Shown in pieces: positions 38,911 to 50,140 of a stretch of DNA of 64,000 nucleotides (position 1 is its first letter; the number at the start of each line of letters is the position of its first letter). The position numbers and the translations under genes were made by a program. The notes under the pieces were generated by a model that was not told the origin of the DNA, ran no database searches, and saw only the letters and a list, made by a program, of their open reading frames with translations. This DNA comes from Ralstonia pickettii DTP0602 (GTDB taxonomy: Bacteria > Pseudomonadota > Gammaproteobacteria > Burkholderiales > Burkholderiaceae), in contig CP006667.1 in the NCBI GenBank assembly GCA_000471925.1, positions 3,906,001 through 3,970,000 on the forward strand, in the 5' to 3' direction.

Positions 38911-40029
38911 TCAGACCAGCACCAGGTTATCGCGATGGATCAGCTCAGGCTCGTTCAGGTGGCCGAGCACGGATTCGATCTCGGAAGAGGGCTTGCGTGC
39001 GATCAGCCGCGCCTCCGCGCTGGAATAGTTGGTGATGCCGCGCGCGACCTCGCGCCCCTGCATGTCGACGCAGGCGATCACCTCGCCGCGGGCGAACTCG
39101 CCCTGGACTTCCACCACGCCGATCGGCAGCAATGACTTGCCGCCACTGGTGAGCTTCTCGACCGCGCCGTTGTCGATCACCACGCGCCCGCGCAGCTGCA
39201 GGTGGTCGGCCATCCATTGCTTGCGCGCGGTCAGCCGGCCGGTTGGCGCCAGCAACTGGGTGCCGATGGCCTCGCCGGCGGCCAGGCGCTCTAGCACGTT
39301 GGCTTCGCGCCCGGAGGCGATGGTGGTGTGGGCACCCGACTTGGCCGCGCGCTTGGCCGCCAGGATCTTGGTCAGCATGCCGCCGCGGCCGATCGACGTG
39401 CCGGCGCCACCGGCCATCGCTTCCAGCTCGGGCGTGCCGGCCAGCGCCTCGTCCACGAACTCGGCGGCCGGGTCCTTGCGCGGGTCGGCGGTGTACAGGC
39501 CGCGCTGGTCGGTCAGGATCACCAGCGCGTCGCCTTCGATCAGGTTGGTCACCAGCGCGCCCAGCGTGTCGTTGTCGCCGAACTTGATTTCGTCGGTGAC
39601 GACGGTGTCGTTCTCGTTGATGATCGGCACCACGCCCAGCGACAGCAGCGTCAGCAACGTGGAGCGCGCGTTCAGGTAGCGCTCGCGGTCGGCCAGGTCG
39701 GCGTGGGTCAGCAGCACCTGCGCGGTGCGGATGCCGTAGCGGCCGAACTGGCTTTCATAGACCTGCGCCAGGCCCATCTGGCCGACGGCGGCGGCGGCCT
39801 GCAACTCGTGGATTTCCTTCGGGCGGCGCACCCAGCCCAGGCGCTGCATGCCTTCGGCGATGGCGCCAGAGCTGACCAGCACCACTTCCTTGCCCGCCAC
39901 GCGCAGCTTGGCGATCTGGGCAGCCCAGCGGGCGATGGCGTCGTGGTCCAGCCCCTTGCCATCGTTGGTGACCAGGCTGGAGCCGACTTTGACGACGATG
40001 CGCTTTGCCTGCGCGATGACCGATTGCAT
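38911..40029 (-). CDS. proB: Glutamate 5-kinase
   Basis: 372 residues. The amino-acid kinase domain begins [15 protein letters not shown] and includes [17 protein letters not shown] and the substrate loop [22 protein letters not shown]-terminal PUA domain (about residues 280-372, [20 protein letters not shown]) is present, as in E. coli. It phosphorylates glutamate in the first step of proline synthesis. It lies 100 nt downstream of obgE, an arrangement common in beta-proteobacteria (rplU-rpmA-obgE-proB). Confidence 0.97.
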   Translation of the reverse strand: MQSVIAQAKRIVVKVGSSLVTNDGKGLDHDAIARWAAQIAKLRVAGKEVVLVSSGAIAEGMQRLGWVRRPKEIHELQAAAAVGQMGLAQVYESQFGRYGIRTAQVLLTHADLADRERYLNARSTLLTLLSLGVVPIINENDTVVTDEIKFGDNDTLGALVTNLIEGDALVILTDQRGLYTADPRKDPAAEFVDEALAGTPELEAMAGGAGTSIGRGGMLTKILAAKRAAKSGAHTTIASGREANVLERLAAGEAIGTQLLAPTGRLTARKQWMADHLQLRGRVVIDNGAVEKLTSGGKSLLPIGVVEVQGEFARGEVIACVDMQGREVARGITNYSSAEARLIARKPSSEIESVLGHLNEPELIHRDNLVLV

Positions 40030-40129
40030 GGCGGGAATCCTGTCTCCCGGGCAGCCGGCGGCGGGCGCCGCGCCCGAATTGTCCGTATGTAGTGTGCTGC
40101 GGTGAGGCCAGCCGTCGGCGGCCCCTTGC

Positions 40130-41227
40130 TTATGCCTCGCGCTCGCCCTGGTCGACGTTGTGCAAGCGCTCGTCCAGGCGGATGTCCGGCTCGGCCAGCG
40201 CCGCGGCCTCTGCGGCCTTGATCGCCAGCAGGTGGTCCTTGATCGCGTAGATCAGGTCGCGACAGTTTTCGCCGGTCAGCGCCGAGATCTGGAACACCGG
40301 GCCCTTCCACTTGTAGCGCTTGAGGAAGTCCTTCACCTTCGTGACGCGCTCTTCCTCGGGCACCATGTCGAGCTTGTTCAGCACCAGCCAGCGTGGCTTG
40401 TCGTACAGGGTCTCGTCGTATTTCTTCAGTTCGTTGACGATGGCCTTGGCTTCAGCGACCGGGTCGACCGCCTCGTCGAACGGCGCCAGGTCGACGATAT
40501 GCAGCAGCAGGCCGGTACGCTGCAGGTGGCGCAGGAACTGGTGGCCCAGGCCCGCCCCTTCTGCCGCGCCTTCGATCAGGCCGGGAATATCGGCGACCAC
40601 GAACGACTGCTCATGGTCCACGCGCACCACGCCCAGGTTGGGGTGCAGGGTGGTGAACGGGTAGTCCGCCACCTTCGGGCGCGCATTGGAAATATGCGAG
40701 ATAAAGGTCGACTTGCCGGCGTTGGGCATGCCCAGCAGGCCGACGTCGGCCAGCACCTTCAGCTCGAGCTTGAGCATGCGGCGCTCGCCCGGCTTGCCGT
40801 CCACCTGCTGGCGCGGCGCGCGGTTGGTACTGGACTTGAAATGGAGGTTGCCCCACCCGCCCATGCCGCCTTCGGCCAGGCACACGCGCTGGCCGTGCTC
40901 GGTCAGGTCGGCGATCACCTCGCCGGTGTCCATGTCCATAATCAGCGTGCCCACCGGCATGCGCAGGGTGACGTCTTCGCCAGCCGCGCCGTAGCAGTCG
41001 GAGCCGCGGCCGTTCTCGCCGTTGCGCGCCACGTGCTTCCTGGCGTAGCGGAAGTCGATCAGCGTATTGATATTGCGGTCCGCCACGGCGAACACGCTGC
41101 CGCCCCGGCCGCCATCGCCACCATCCGGGCCGCCGAAGGGCACAAACTTCTCGCGCCGGAACGAGGCGCTGCCATTGCCGCCGTTGCCGGCGATGGCTTC
41201 GATTCGGGCTTCGTCGATGAACTTCAT
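40130..41227 (-). CDS. obgE: Obg family GTPase (ribosome assembly)
   Basis: 365 residues from the ATG at 41227 ([20 protein letters not shown]). The Gly-rich Obg fold covers residues 1-158 ([20 protein letters not shown]); the GTPase domain has P-loop [10 protein letters not shown] near 166, G3 [12 protein letters not shown] and G4 NKLD. It acts as a late 50S assembly and stress GTPase. The ORF extension to 41296 is not needed. It is downstream of rpmA but separated by a terminator. Confidence 0.97.
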   Translation of the reverse strand: MKFIDEARIEAIAGNGGNGSASFRREKFVPFGGPDGGDGGRGGSVFAVADRNINTLIDFRYARKHVARNGENGRGSDCYGAAGEDVTLRMPVGTLIMDMDTGEVIADLTEHGQRVCLAEGGMGGWGNLHFKSSTNRAPRQQVDGKPGERRMLKLELKVLADVGLLGMPNAGKSTFISHISNARPKVADYPFTTLHPNLGVVRVDHEQSFVVADIPGLIEGAAEGAGLGHQFLRHLQRTGLLLHIVDLAPFDEAVDPVAEAKAIVNELKKYDETLYDKPRWLVLNKLDMVPEEERVTKVKDFLKRYKWKGPVFQISALTGENCRDLIYAIKDHLLAIKAAEAAALAEPDIRLDERLHNVDQGEREA

Positions 41228-41393
41228 GATGGGTTTTCCGTGATGGAGCGGCGGGCTGGCGGCCGGATGCCGCCTGCCCTGCCGGGCGCACCGCAAAAGG
41301 CGCTATCGAAACGAGCGAAACGAGCGAGGCGAACCTCAAGACCGCGCCAGCATCGTTTTGATAGTGCCTCTAATTGTGGCCAGAAAAGAAAAA

Positions 41394-41414
41394 GCCCCGC
41401 AAGCGTTGCGGGGC
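41394..41414 (-). terminator. Terminator after rpmA
   Basis: Minus-strand stem GCCCCGCAA/TTGCGGGGC, loop CGC, followed by TTTTTCTTTTC. It lies 23 nt after the rpmA stop. Confidence 0.92.
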
Positions 41415-41436
41415 CTTCATCCTGCAAAGGCTGTTA

Positions 41437-41697
41437 TCAGGCCGCCGGGACGACGCTGACGTGCTGCTTCTTGGCAGGGCCCTTGACGGCGAACTGCACG
41501 TGGCCGTCCACCAGGGCAAACAGCGTGTGGTCCTTGCCCACGCCGACGTTGTCGCCGGCATGCACGCGGGTACCGCGCTGGCGGATGATGATGCCGCCGG
41601 CGTTGATGGCCTGGCCACCAAACACCTTCACGCCCAGACGCTTCGATTCGGAATCACGGCCGTTCCGCGTGGAACCGCCGCCTTTTTTCTGTGCCAT
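41437..41697 (-). CDS. rpmA: 50S ribosomal protein L27
   Basis: 86 residues, starting [20 protein letters not shown], the typical L27 tail that reaches the peptidyl-transferase centre, followed by [20 protein letters not shown]. The N-terminal extension that some Firmicutes cleave is absent. It lies 39 nt after rplU. Confidence 0.98.
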   Translation of the reverse strand: MAQKKGGGSTRNGRDSESKRLGVKVFGGQAINAGGIIIRQRGTRVHAGDNVGVGKDHTLFALVDGHVQFAVKGPAKKQHVSVVPAA

Positions 41698-41736
41698 GTC
41701 TTACTCCTGTCGCTTTACCTGGTTACGCTCGATCGA

Positions 41737-42048
41737 TCAGGCAACGATCGCTTCGATGCGCAGTTCGGTGTAATTCTGACGATGGCCCTGACGCTTCTGG
41801 TAGTGCTTGCGACGGCGCATCTTGAAGATCTTCACCTTGTCGTGACGACCTTGGGAGATAACGGTAGCTTTGACGGAAGCCCCGCTAACCAGCGGCGTAC
41901 CAAACTTGATTTGGTCGCCGGCGCCCACTGCGAGCACCTGGTCGAGCGTGATTTCTGCGCCAATGTCTGCCGGTATCTGTTCTACTTTCAGTTTTTCGCC
42001 AGCAGCAACCTTGTATTGCTTGCCGCCGGTTTTTACGACCGCGTACAT
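41737..42048 (-). CDS. rplU: 50S ribosomal protein L21
   Basis: 103 residues from the ATG at 42048 ([20 protein letters not shown]), with AGAGG upstream; the longer frame to 42117 is not needed. The C-terminal basic stretch ([20 protein letters not shown]) is typical. It is the first gene of the rplU-rpmA unit. I saw no clear leader structure in the 250 nt upstream. Confidence 0.98.
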   Translation of the reverse strand: MYAVVKTGGKQYKVAAGEKLKVEQIPADIGAEITLDQVLAVGAGDQIKFGTPLVSGASVKATVISQGRHDKVKIFKMRRRKHYQKRQGHRQNYTELRIEAIVA

Positions 42049-42300
42049 TGTCGAACCTCTCGGATGTGAATAAAACGCCGAATGCCGGCACTGGGCGCAC
42101 CCTGCGCGGCCGGTCAATGCACGGCCTGGCGCGTGGGCGGGCTCACTGCGGCCCGGTTATCTCCCGCCGGTCAGCACCCGCAAAGCGAGCGTAGCAACCG
42201 GAGGAAACCGGGAATTGTAAACGAGGTTGGGGAAAAGCGCAAAGAAAACAGGCACATAGCCTGTGGGCGGCGGCATCGCCACAAAGCGAGGGCGCCCGGC

Positions 42301-42396
42301 TCAGGTCAGGTCGGCGAGCAGGAATCCCGCCAGTGCGGCAAACGCCACCCACAGGGCGGTGCGGCGCAAATGGCGGCGAGGTACGGGCTTGTCCAT
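42301..42396 (-). CDS. Possible 31-residue single-helix membrane protein
   Basis: ATG at 42396 to stop at 42301. A basic start (MDKPVPRRHLRRT) is followed by one hydrophobic helix (ALWVAFAALAGFLLADLT), a positive-inside arrangement. No strong Shine-Dalgarno. It lies in the divergent spacer between rplU and ispB. Confidence 0.35.
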   Translation of the reverse strand: MDKPVPRRHLRRTALWVAFAALAGFLLADLT

Positions 42397-42496
42397 GCCC
42401 GAATTATAGATGCGCGCCACGCGAACACCCTGCGCGCATACCCTGAGCGGCCATCTTTAGAATGCGCTGCATGCGTAGAACGGCGTGGGCTTCGCA

Positions 42497-42502
42497 TATA
42501 AT
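42497..42502 (+). promoter_or_regulatory. Candidate -10 box of ispB
   Basis: TATAAT, 29 nt before the TTG start at 42531, in a GCATATAATCG context. No good -35 is present. It lies within the upstream extension of the frame, supporting the later start. Confidence 0.45.
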
Positions 42503-42530
42503 CGTCCGGTTTTGCGTAACGGTGATCATC

Positions 42531-43508
42531 TTGTCCCAGCCTTCCGCCACTGCCTTGCTTGCCCCGGTCGCTGCAGACATGCGCGCGGTCGATGCTGTCA
42601 TCCGCCAGCGGCTGTCTTCTGAAGTCCCGCTGATCGAGCAGATCGGCGAATACATCATCGGTGCCGGCGGCAAGCGCCTGCGCCCGGTGATCCTGTTGCT
42701 GACGGCGCGCGCGCTGGGCTACGACGGCCACCGCCACCATGAGCTGGCCGCCGTCGTCGAATTCATCCACACCGCCACGCTGCTGCACGACGACGTGGTC
42801 GACGAGTCCGAACTGCGGCGCGGCCGCGATACCGCCAACGCGGTGTTCGGCAACGCCGCCAGCGTGCTGGTGGGCGACTTCCTTTACTCGCGCGCATTCC
42901 AGATGATGGTCGATGCGGGCAGCATGCGCATCATGGAAATCCTGTCCAACGCGACCAACGTGATCGCCGAGGGCGAGGTCCTGCAGCTGCTGAACATGCA
43001 CGACCCGGATGTCACCATCGAGCGCTACCTGCAGGTGATCCGCTACAAGACCGCCAAGCTGTTCGAGGCCGCGGCCCAGTTGGGCGCGGTGCTGGCCGGC
43101 GCCGACGCGGAGATGGAAGAAGCCGCGGCCGAGTACGGCCGCCGCATCGGCACCGCCTTCCAGCTGATCGACGACATGCTCGACTACACCGCCAGCGCGG
43201 AGCAGATGGGCAAGAACGCCGGCGACGACCTGCGCGAAGGCAAGCCCACGCTGCCGCTGCTGCACCTGCTCGAGCACGGCACCGCCGAGCAGCGCCAGCT
43301 GGCGCGCGACGCCATCGTCCAGGGCGGCACCGAGCACTTTGACGCGGTGTTCGCCGCGATCCACGCCAGCGGCGCGCTGGAGGTCACCTTCGAAGCGGCA
43401 CGGCGTGAGGCCGAGGCTGCGGAAAAAGCGGCGATGCAATTCCCCGCGTCGGAGTTGAAAGAGACCCTGATCCAGCTCTGCTCGTCCTCGCTGCAGCGAC
43501 TGTCTTAA
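42531..43508 (+). CDS. ispB: Octaprenyl diphosphate synthase
   Basis: About 325 residues from a TTG at 42531 (LSQPSATALLAPVAADM), chosen because relatives begin at this point and a TATAAT lies upstream inside the longer frame; a GTG at 42522 is also possible. Both Asp-rich motifs are present: HDDVVDESELRRGRDT (first) and IDDMLDYTAS (second). GGKRLRPVILLL is the conserved IPP-binding region. It makes the C40 side chain of ubiquinone. It is followed by the tRNA-Pro gene. Confidence 0.95.
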   Translation: MSQPSATALLAPVAADMRAVDAVIRQRLSSEVPLIEQIGEYIIGAGGKRLRPVILLLTARALGYDGHRHHELAAVVEFIHTATLLHDDVVDESELRRGRDTANAVFGNAASVLVGDFLYSRAFQMMVDAGSMRIMEILSNATNVIAEGEVLQLLNMHDPDVTIERYLQVIRYKTAKLFEAAAQLGAVLAGADAEMEEAAAEYGRRIGTAFQLIDDMLDYTASAEQMGKNAGDDLREGKPTLPLLHLLEHGTAEQRQLARDAIVQGGTEHFDAVFAAIHASGALEVTFEAARREAEAAEKAAMQFPASELKETLIQLCSSSLQRLS

Positions 43509-43653
43509 CGGGAAGGTGGCGCAGGCAACGGAAGCGGGACGAAGTGCGATTTTGCCTGCCCCTCTTCCCTTTCAAAAAAAACGCTGCTAAACTTGCCTTC
43601 TTTGCTGCTGACGACCAAACTTAAGGGTTAAGCGTTAGCCAGCAAGACCAAAT

Positions 43654-43730
43654 CGGGGTGTAGCTTAGCCTGGTAGAGCGCTACGTTCGGGACGTAGAGG
43701 CCGGAGGTTCGAATCCTCTCACCCCGACCA
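43654..43730 (+). tRNA. tRNA-Pro (anticodon CGG)
   Basis: 77 nt including encoded CCA. The acceptor stem is CGGGGTG/CACCCCG; the D-arm lies around TAGCTTAGCCTGGTAGAGCG; the anticodon stem-loop CTACG-TTCGGGA-CGTAG gives anticodon CGG; the T-arm is GGAGG-TTCGAAT-CCTCT. All stems pair. Confidence 0.97.
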
Positions 43731-43735
43731 GATTT

Positions 43736-43771
43736 AAAGAGCCGAATCGACGTGAGTTGATTCGGCTCTTT
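43736..43771 (+). terminator. Terminator after tRNA-Pro
   Basis: 13-bp stem AAAGAGCCGAATC/GATTCGGCTCTTT with a 10-nt loop, 5 nt after the tRNA, followed by TGTCTTTG. Confidence 0.88.
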
Positions 43772-43845
43772 GTCTTTGTGCCGGCCATTCGGGCCACGGC
43801 GTGTTGTCCCCCACACGCCAGATCGGCTGCGCCGCTACCGTCCGA

Positions 43846-44192
43846 TCAACCCTTGATCGCCTCGCGCTGACGCTTGAACGCCCTCAGGTCGGCTACGCAG
43901 AAAAGCTGCCTACGTCCCACTTCGACACGAGCAGTCAGCTTGCCATCCCGCACCAGGCGGCGGAAGGTGGCGATCGAGACTTCCATGTATTCGGCGGCCT
44001 CGGCGGTGGTGAAATCACCCCTTCTCCCCGCGCAAGTAGGGTTGCGCTTGTGTCGCGCAAACGCCAACACCGCGCCGTCGTCGCCTTTACAAAAAGTGAC
44101 CCCGGCGGCAAACTGCCCCGATCCGGGGACGTGGGACCGTCCCGCCCCCTCCGTGGCCAGCGGCCACCGTCCAACCGCACAGCGCACCTGCC

Positions 44193-44199
<7 letters not shown>
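43846..44199 (-). CDS. Small excisionase/MerR-like HTH protein
   Basis: Up to 117 residues; the start is uncertain and may be well inside the frame, since the first 60 residues look unlike a protein domain. The C-terminal part is clear: DFTTAEAAEYMEVSIATFRR with LVRDGKLTARVEVGRRQLF is the excisionase-type winged helix (helix-turn-helix then wing). It lies between tRNA-Pro and pilB and diverges from pilB. Such proteins accompany integrative elements or act as small regulators. No integrase is near. It could be the remnant of an element once inserted at the tRNA, or a regulator of pilB. Confidence 0.6.
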
Positions 44200-45917
<1,718 letters not shown>

Positions 45918-45986
45918 TCGGACACGTAGGGCACAACGTAAATACAAGACGTAGAACAAACGTCATTTACATCGGGGGTCAAAATC

Positions 45987-47258
45987 ATGGCGACGCGCGC
46001 ACCAGCGGCGGGCGCCCGGACGGCAGCGCCGTCACGGGCGAAATCAGGGAAGGGGCGCAAGGCACCCACCCAGTACATCTTTGAGTGGGAAGGCAAGGAC
46101 CGCAAGGGCAAGACCTTCACCGGCGAGCTGCGCGCCGAGAACCAGGCCGAGGTCACCGCCACGCTGCGCAAGCAGGGCCTGACCATCGTCAAGCTGAAGA
46201 AGCGCAAGGCCGCGCGCGGGCGCAAGATTACCGAGAAGGACATCGCCTATTTCACGCGGCAGTTGTCAACCATGCTCAAGGCGGGTATCCCGTTGCTGCA
46301 GTCGATCGACATCATCGCGCGCGGGCATGTCAACCCCAACTTCACCCAGCTGCTGTCGGACATCCGTTCCGACATCGAAGCCGGCAGCAGCATGGCGGCG
46401 GCGTTCCGGCGCCATCCGAAGTACTTCGACACGCTGTACTGCAACCTGATCGATGCCGGCGAACAGGGCGGTATCCTCGATGCCCTGCTGGAGCGCCTGT
46501 CGCTCTACATGGAAAAGACCATCGCGCTGAAGAGCCAGATCAAGTCGGCGATGATCTACCCCATCGCGGTGCTGACCGTGGCCTTTGCCGTCACGGTGAT
46601 CCTGATGCTGTTCGTGATCCCGGCGTTCAAGGGCGTGTTCTCGAGCTTCGGCGCCAATCTGCCGGCGCCGACGCTGGTGGTGATCGCGATCTCGGACTTC
46701 TTTGTCCAGTACTGGTATCTGGTGATCGGCGTACCCGTGGGCGGCATCATCTTCTACCTGCGCGCCCTGAAGAAATCCGAGAAAGTGCAGCGCGCCACCG
46801 ACCGCGTGCTGCTGAAGCTGCCGATCTTCGGCAGCCTGTTCCGCAAGGCGGTGATCGCGCGCTGGACGCGCACGCTGGCGACCATGTTCGCCGCCGGCAC
46901 GCCGCTGGTGGAATCGATGGAGTCCGTCGCCGGCGCCGCCGGCAACTGGCTCTACTACGACGCCACGCGCGAGATCGAGCAATCGGTGCGCATCGGCACC
47001 AGCCTGACCAATGCGATGCAGGCGACGCATGTGTTCGACAACATGGTGTTGCAGATGACGCAGATCGGCGAGGAGTCGGGTGCGCTCGACAATATGCTGC
47101 TGAAGGTCGCCGAGTTCTACGAGCGCGAGGTCGACGATGCCGTGGCCGCGATCTCCAGCCTGATCGAGCCGCTGATTATCGTGGTGCTGGGCGTGCTGAT
47201 CGGGGGCATGGTGGTGGCGATGTACCTGCCAATCTTCAAGCTGGGACAGGTGGTGTAA
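45987..47258 (+). CDS. pilC: Type IV pilus inner-membrane platform protein PilC
   Basis: 423 residues. Two T2SSF domains: the first is near residues 90-215 (FTRQLSTMLKAGIPLLQSID), the second near 290-415 (WTRTLATMFAAGTPLVESME). Three membrane helices are seen, including VLTVAFAVTVILMLFVIPAF and LIIVVLGVLIGGMVVAMYL. The N-terminus is basic and Ala-rich. It anchors the PilB motor. GGGGG lies before the ATG. It ends 3 nt before pilD. Confidence 0.97.
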   Translation: MATRAPAAGARTAAPSRAKSGKGRKAPTQYIFEWEGKDRKGKTFTGELRAENQAEVTATLRKQGLTIVKLKKRKAARGRKITEKDIAYFTRQLSTMLKAGIPLLQSIDIIARGHVNPNFTQLLSDIRSDIEAGSSMAAAFRRHPKYFDTLYCNLIDAGEQGGILDALLERLSLYMEKTIALKSQIKSAMIYPIAVLTVAFAVTVILMLFVIPAFKGVFSSFGANLPAPTLVVIAISDFFVQYWYLVIGVPVGGIIFYLRALKKSEKVQRATDRVLLKLPIFGSLFRKAVIARWTRTLATMFAAGTPLVESMESVAGAAGNWLYYDATREIEQSVRIGTSLTNAMQATHVFDNMVLQMTQIGEESGALDNMLLKVAEFYEREVDDAVAAISSLIEPLIIVVLGVLIGGMVVAMYLPIFKLGQVV

Positions 47259-47261
47259 GGG

Positions 47262-48161
47262 ATGGCTTTGGCATTCTCCACCTCGCCTTTCCCGACCGGC
47301 AGCGGGCAGCTGCTGCACGCGCTGGCGGCGCTGCCGCCGGCCTTCATGGTCGCGGTGGCGGCCCTGCTGGGGCTGGTGGTCGGCAGCTTCCTCAACGTGG
47401 TCATCCACCGGCTGCCGCGCATGATGGAGCGCGACGAGGCCAACTATATCGCCGAACTGCGCGGCGACCCGCTGCCCTATCCCGCCCGCTACAACCTGAT
47501 GGTGCCGCGCTCGGCCTGCCCGCATTGCGGGCACGCGATCGCGCCGTGGGAAAACGTGCCGGTGCTGAGCTGGTTGCTGCTGCGCGGGCGCTGCTCGGCC
47601 TGCAAGACGCCGATCAGCGTGCGCTATCCGCTGGTGGAGCTGGCCTGCGGCCTGCTGAGCGCGCTGCTGGCGTGGCGCTTCGGGCCGGGCTGGCAGACAT
47701 TGGCCGCGCTGGTGCTGGTGTGGTCGCTGCTGGCGCTGACCATGATCGATGCCGACACGCAGCTGCTGCCCGACCAGATCACGCTGCCGCTGCTGTGGCT
47801 GGGCCTGCTGCTGAACCTGGGTGGCCTGTTCGTGCCGCTGGCCGATGCGGTGATCGGCGCCGCCGCCGGCTACCTGGTGCTGTGGGTGGCGTACTGGCTG
47901 TTCCGGCTGGTGCGCGGCAAGGAAGGCATGGGCTTCGGCGACTTCAAGCTGATGGCCGCGCTGGGCGCGTGGTTCGGCTGGCAGGCGCTGCCGGCGCTGG
48001 TGCTGTTGTCGTCGGTCGCGGGTGTGGTGTTCGGGCTGGCCAGCATCGCGCTGCGCCGGCAGGAGCGTGATACACCCTTCCCCTTTGGCCCCTTCATCGC
48101 GCTGGCGGGCGTGGTGGTGCTGGGGTTCGGCCCGGGCGTGCTGCCGCTGGCGCTGCCATGA
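47262..48161 (+). CDS. pilD: Prepilin leader peptidase/N-methyltransferase PilD
   Basis: 299 residues. The cytoplasmic Cys4 motif is CPHCGHAIAPW with RCSACKTPISVRYP; the aspartyl-protease Asp pair is in MIDADTQLLPDQITLP and the GxGD motif GMGFGDFKLMAALG. About eight membrane helices. It cleaves and N-methylates type IV prepilins and pseudopilins; the broken pseudopilin at 31.0 kb would have been a substrate. Length is typical. Confidence 0.97.
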   Translation: MALAFSTSPFPTGSGQLLHALAALPPAFMVAVAALLGLVVGSFLNVVIHRLPRMMERDEANYIAELRGDPLPYPARYNLMVPRSACPHCGHAIAPWENVPVLSWLLLRGRCSACKTPISVRYPLVELACGLLSALLAWRFGPGWQTLAALVLVWSLLALTMIDADTQLLPDQITLPLLWLGLLLNLGGLFVPLADAVIGAAAGYLVLWVAYWLFRLVRGKEGMGFGDFKLMAALGAWFGWQALPALVLLSSVAGVVFGLASIALRRQERDTPFPFGPFIALAGVVVLGFGPGVLPLALP

Positions 48162-48247
48162 AGCCGGCGTGGTGACCGTCCGACGCGAACGCGTGAAGCT
48201 GGTATCGTGACGGCAACATCGCCATCGAACCCTTCACAGAATCCCAC

Positions 48248-48886
48248 ATGCTGGAAATCGGACTGACCGGCGGCATCGGCAGCGGCAAGACCCGCGTGGC
48301 CGACATGTTCGCCGCGCGCGGCGCAGCGATCATCGACACCGACCTGCTCGCGCACGAGATCACCGCCCCGGGCGGGCGCGCCATCCCGGCGCTGGTCGAG
48401 GCCTTCGGCCCCGGCTGCCTTCGCCCTGACGGCGCCATGGACCGCGACGCGATGCGCGGGCTGGTATTCGCCGACCCGGCCGCCAAGGCACGGCTCGAAG
48501 GCATTACGCATCCGCTGATCCGCGCTCTGACCAACGAACGCGCGCAGGCCGTGCGCGACGCCGGCGAGCATCCCTATCTGATCTATGTGGTGCCGCTGCT
48601 GGTGGAGTCGGGCTCGTGGCGCGAACGGGTGGGCCGCGTGCTGGTGGTCGACTGCAGCGAGGCCACGCAGGTGGCGCGCGTGATGTCACGCAACGGCTTC
48701 AGCCGCGAGCAGGTCCAGGCCATCATGGCAAAGCAGGCCACGCGCGGCGCGCGCCTGGCATGTGCCGACGACGTCATCGACAACGACGGCCCGGTGGAGG
48801 CGCTGGTGGACCAGGTCGACCGGCTCGACCGCTACTACCGTGAACTGTCCGCGGCCGGCGAGGTCCATCCCGAGTCCGGCGTATAA
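48248..48886 (+). CDS. coaE: Dephospho-CoA kinase
   Basis: 212 residues. P-loop GLTGGIGSGKT at 5-15; IIDTDLLAHEITAPGG follows, with the lid region YLIYVVPLLVESG and RVGRVLVVDCSEATQVARVM. It phosphorylates dephospho-CoA to CoA. It lies 86 nt after pilD, an order conserved in many gamma- and beta-proteobacteria. Confidence 0.97.
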   Translation: MLEIGLTGGIGSGKTRVADMFAARGAAIIDTDLLAHEITAPGGRAIPALVEAFGPGCLRPDGAMDRDAMRGLVFADPAAKARLEGITHPLIRALTNERAQAVRDAGEHPYLIYVVPLLVESGSWRERVGRVLVVDCSEATQVARVMSRNGFSREQVQAIMAKQATRGARLACADDVIDNDGPVEALVDQVDRLDRYYRELSAAGEVHPESGV

Positions 48887-48929
48887 CAGCAAAGTCGGCG
48901 TGCCAGCGCACCGCATCATGCACATGACA

Positions 48930-48958
48930 TTGTCCTCGGCCCTTGTCTCGCATAGAAT
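48930..48958 (+). promoter_or_regulatory. Candidate sigma-70 promoter of zapD
   Basis: TTGTCC and TAGAAT are spaced by exactly 17 bp. Transcription would start near 48965 and leave a leader of about 170 nt containing the hairpin at 49082-49111. Confidence 0.6.
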
Positions 48959-49081
48959 GCGCTGGAACATGCCGGGAAATAGCCGCATACTGCACGGATC
49001 GACACATGATGCGCCACTCGATGCGACTCGAGGCGCCCCATGTTTGGCATCTCCCCGCGTTTCCCGGGCCACATTCTGCAC

Positions 49082-49111
49082 CGGGCGAGCTCCTGCCACG
49101 GAGCTCGCCCG
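49082..49111 (+). other. Perfect hairpin just before the zapD start
   Basis: 12-bp stem CGGGCGAGCTCC/GGAGCTCGCCCG with a 6-nt loop, ending 22 nt before the TTG start of zapD. It has no U-tract, so it is unlikely to be a terminator. It could affect translation initiation of zapD. Confidence 0.6.
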
Positions 49112-49133
49112 ACGCCCTGCACGGACATAGCAC

Positions 49134-49892
49134 TTGATTCTGTACGAATATCCTTTCAACGAACGCATCAGGACGCTCCTGCGCCTGGAGGACCTGTTCG
49201 ATCGGCTGGATTACTTCCTCGCCCAGGATCATGCCCAGCAGCACCATGTCGCGCTGACCACGCTGTTCGAGATCATCGACGTAGCGGGCCGTGCCGATCT
49301 CAAGACCGACCTGATCAAGGAACTGGAACGGCAGCGCCAGGCGCTGGCGCCGCTGCGCGCCAATCCACAGATCCATCAGGAAACGCTGGACGCCGTGATC
49401 GGCGAGATCGAGCAGGGCATCGCCATGCTCAACCAGACCGTGGGCAAGGCCGGCCAGCTGCTGACCGACAACGAGTGGCTGACCAGCATCCGCAGCCGCG
49501 CCATCATCCCCGGCGGCACCTGCGAGTTCGACCTGCCGGCCTACTACGCCTGGCAGCACCGCCCCGCCGAAGACCGCCGCGCCGATATCCTCAAGTGGGC
49601 GCGCCCGCTGGTGTCGCTGCGCATGGGCACCACCATCGTGCTGCGCCTGCTGCGCGAAGCCGGCCAGAGCGGCAAGGTGATCGCCACCGGCGGCAGCTAC
49701 CAGCAGATGCTGTCCGGGCGCAGCTACCAGCTGATGCAGGTCTACCTGGATGATTCGCTGCTGGCGTTCATCCCGGAAATGAGCGCCAACAAGTACATGC
49801 TGTGGGTGCGCTTCACGCAGCAGGACGGCGACCTGCGGCCGCGCTCGGTCGATGCGGATATCCCGTTTCTGCTGAAACTCTGCAATTTCTGA
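49134..49892 (+). CDS. zapD: Cell division protein ZapD
   Basis: 252 residues, starting with a TTG codon ([20 protein letters not shown], the typical ZapD N-terminus). Helical N-terminal domain, then the beta-rich C-terminal domain ([32 protein letters not shown]). It cross-links FtsZ filaments through the FtsZ C-terminal peptide; ftsZ lies 10 kb away. A rare start codon plus an upstream hairpin suggest that translation is held low. Confidence 0.95.
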   Translation: MILYEYPFNERIRTLLRLEDLFDRLDYFLAQDHAQQHHVALTTLFEIIDVAGRADLKTDLIKELERQRQALAPLRANPQIHQETLDAVIGEIEQGIAMLNQTVGKAGQLLTDNEWLTSIRSRAIIPGGTCEFDLPAYYAWQHRPAEDRRADILKWARPLVSLRMGTTIVLRLLREAGQSGKVIATGGSYQQMLSGRSYQLMQVYLDDSLLAFIPEMSANKYMLWVRFTQQDGDLRPRSVDADIPFLLKLCNF

Positions 49893-49922
49893 AGTCGATT
49901 CCTGAAGCCTGCTTTTAGCGCT

Positions 49923-50114
49923 ATGCCTGCCGTCGTCAAATGTCCCACCTGCGGCACCAATGTACCCTGGGTGCCCGACAACAAGTTCCGCCCCTTCTGT
50001 TCCGAACGCTGCAAGCAGATCGACCTCGGCGCGTGGGCGTCCGAGAAGTACGTGATCGGCAGCAAGCCGGGCGAAACGCCGTCCGCCGACCTGAGTGAGG
50101 AAGAGGACGACTGA
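49923..50114 (+). CDS. yacG: DNA gyrase inhibitor YacG
   Basis: 63 residues. A zinc-binding domain with [10 protein letters not shown] and [13 protein letters not shown] (Cys4), then an acidic tail. In E. coli it binds GyrB and blocks DNA binding. It follows zapD by 30 nt, the common zapD-yacG pair. Confidence 0.95.
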   Translation: MPAVVKCPTCGTNVPWVPDNKFRPFCSERCKQIDLGAWASEKYVIGSKPGETPSADLSEEEDD

Positions 50115-50140
50115 GCGTCCCCTCTCACCGGCCAGACGCT

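Noticed and set aside
42049..42300. L21 leader regulatory RNA upstream of rplU
   Set aside because: Only short weak stems were found; nothing matched a ribosomal-protein leader structure.
46085..48070. 661-codon plus-strand frame across pilC and pilD
   Set aside because: Out-of-frame shadow with unnatural Arg/Gly/Pro-rich composition.
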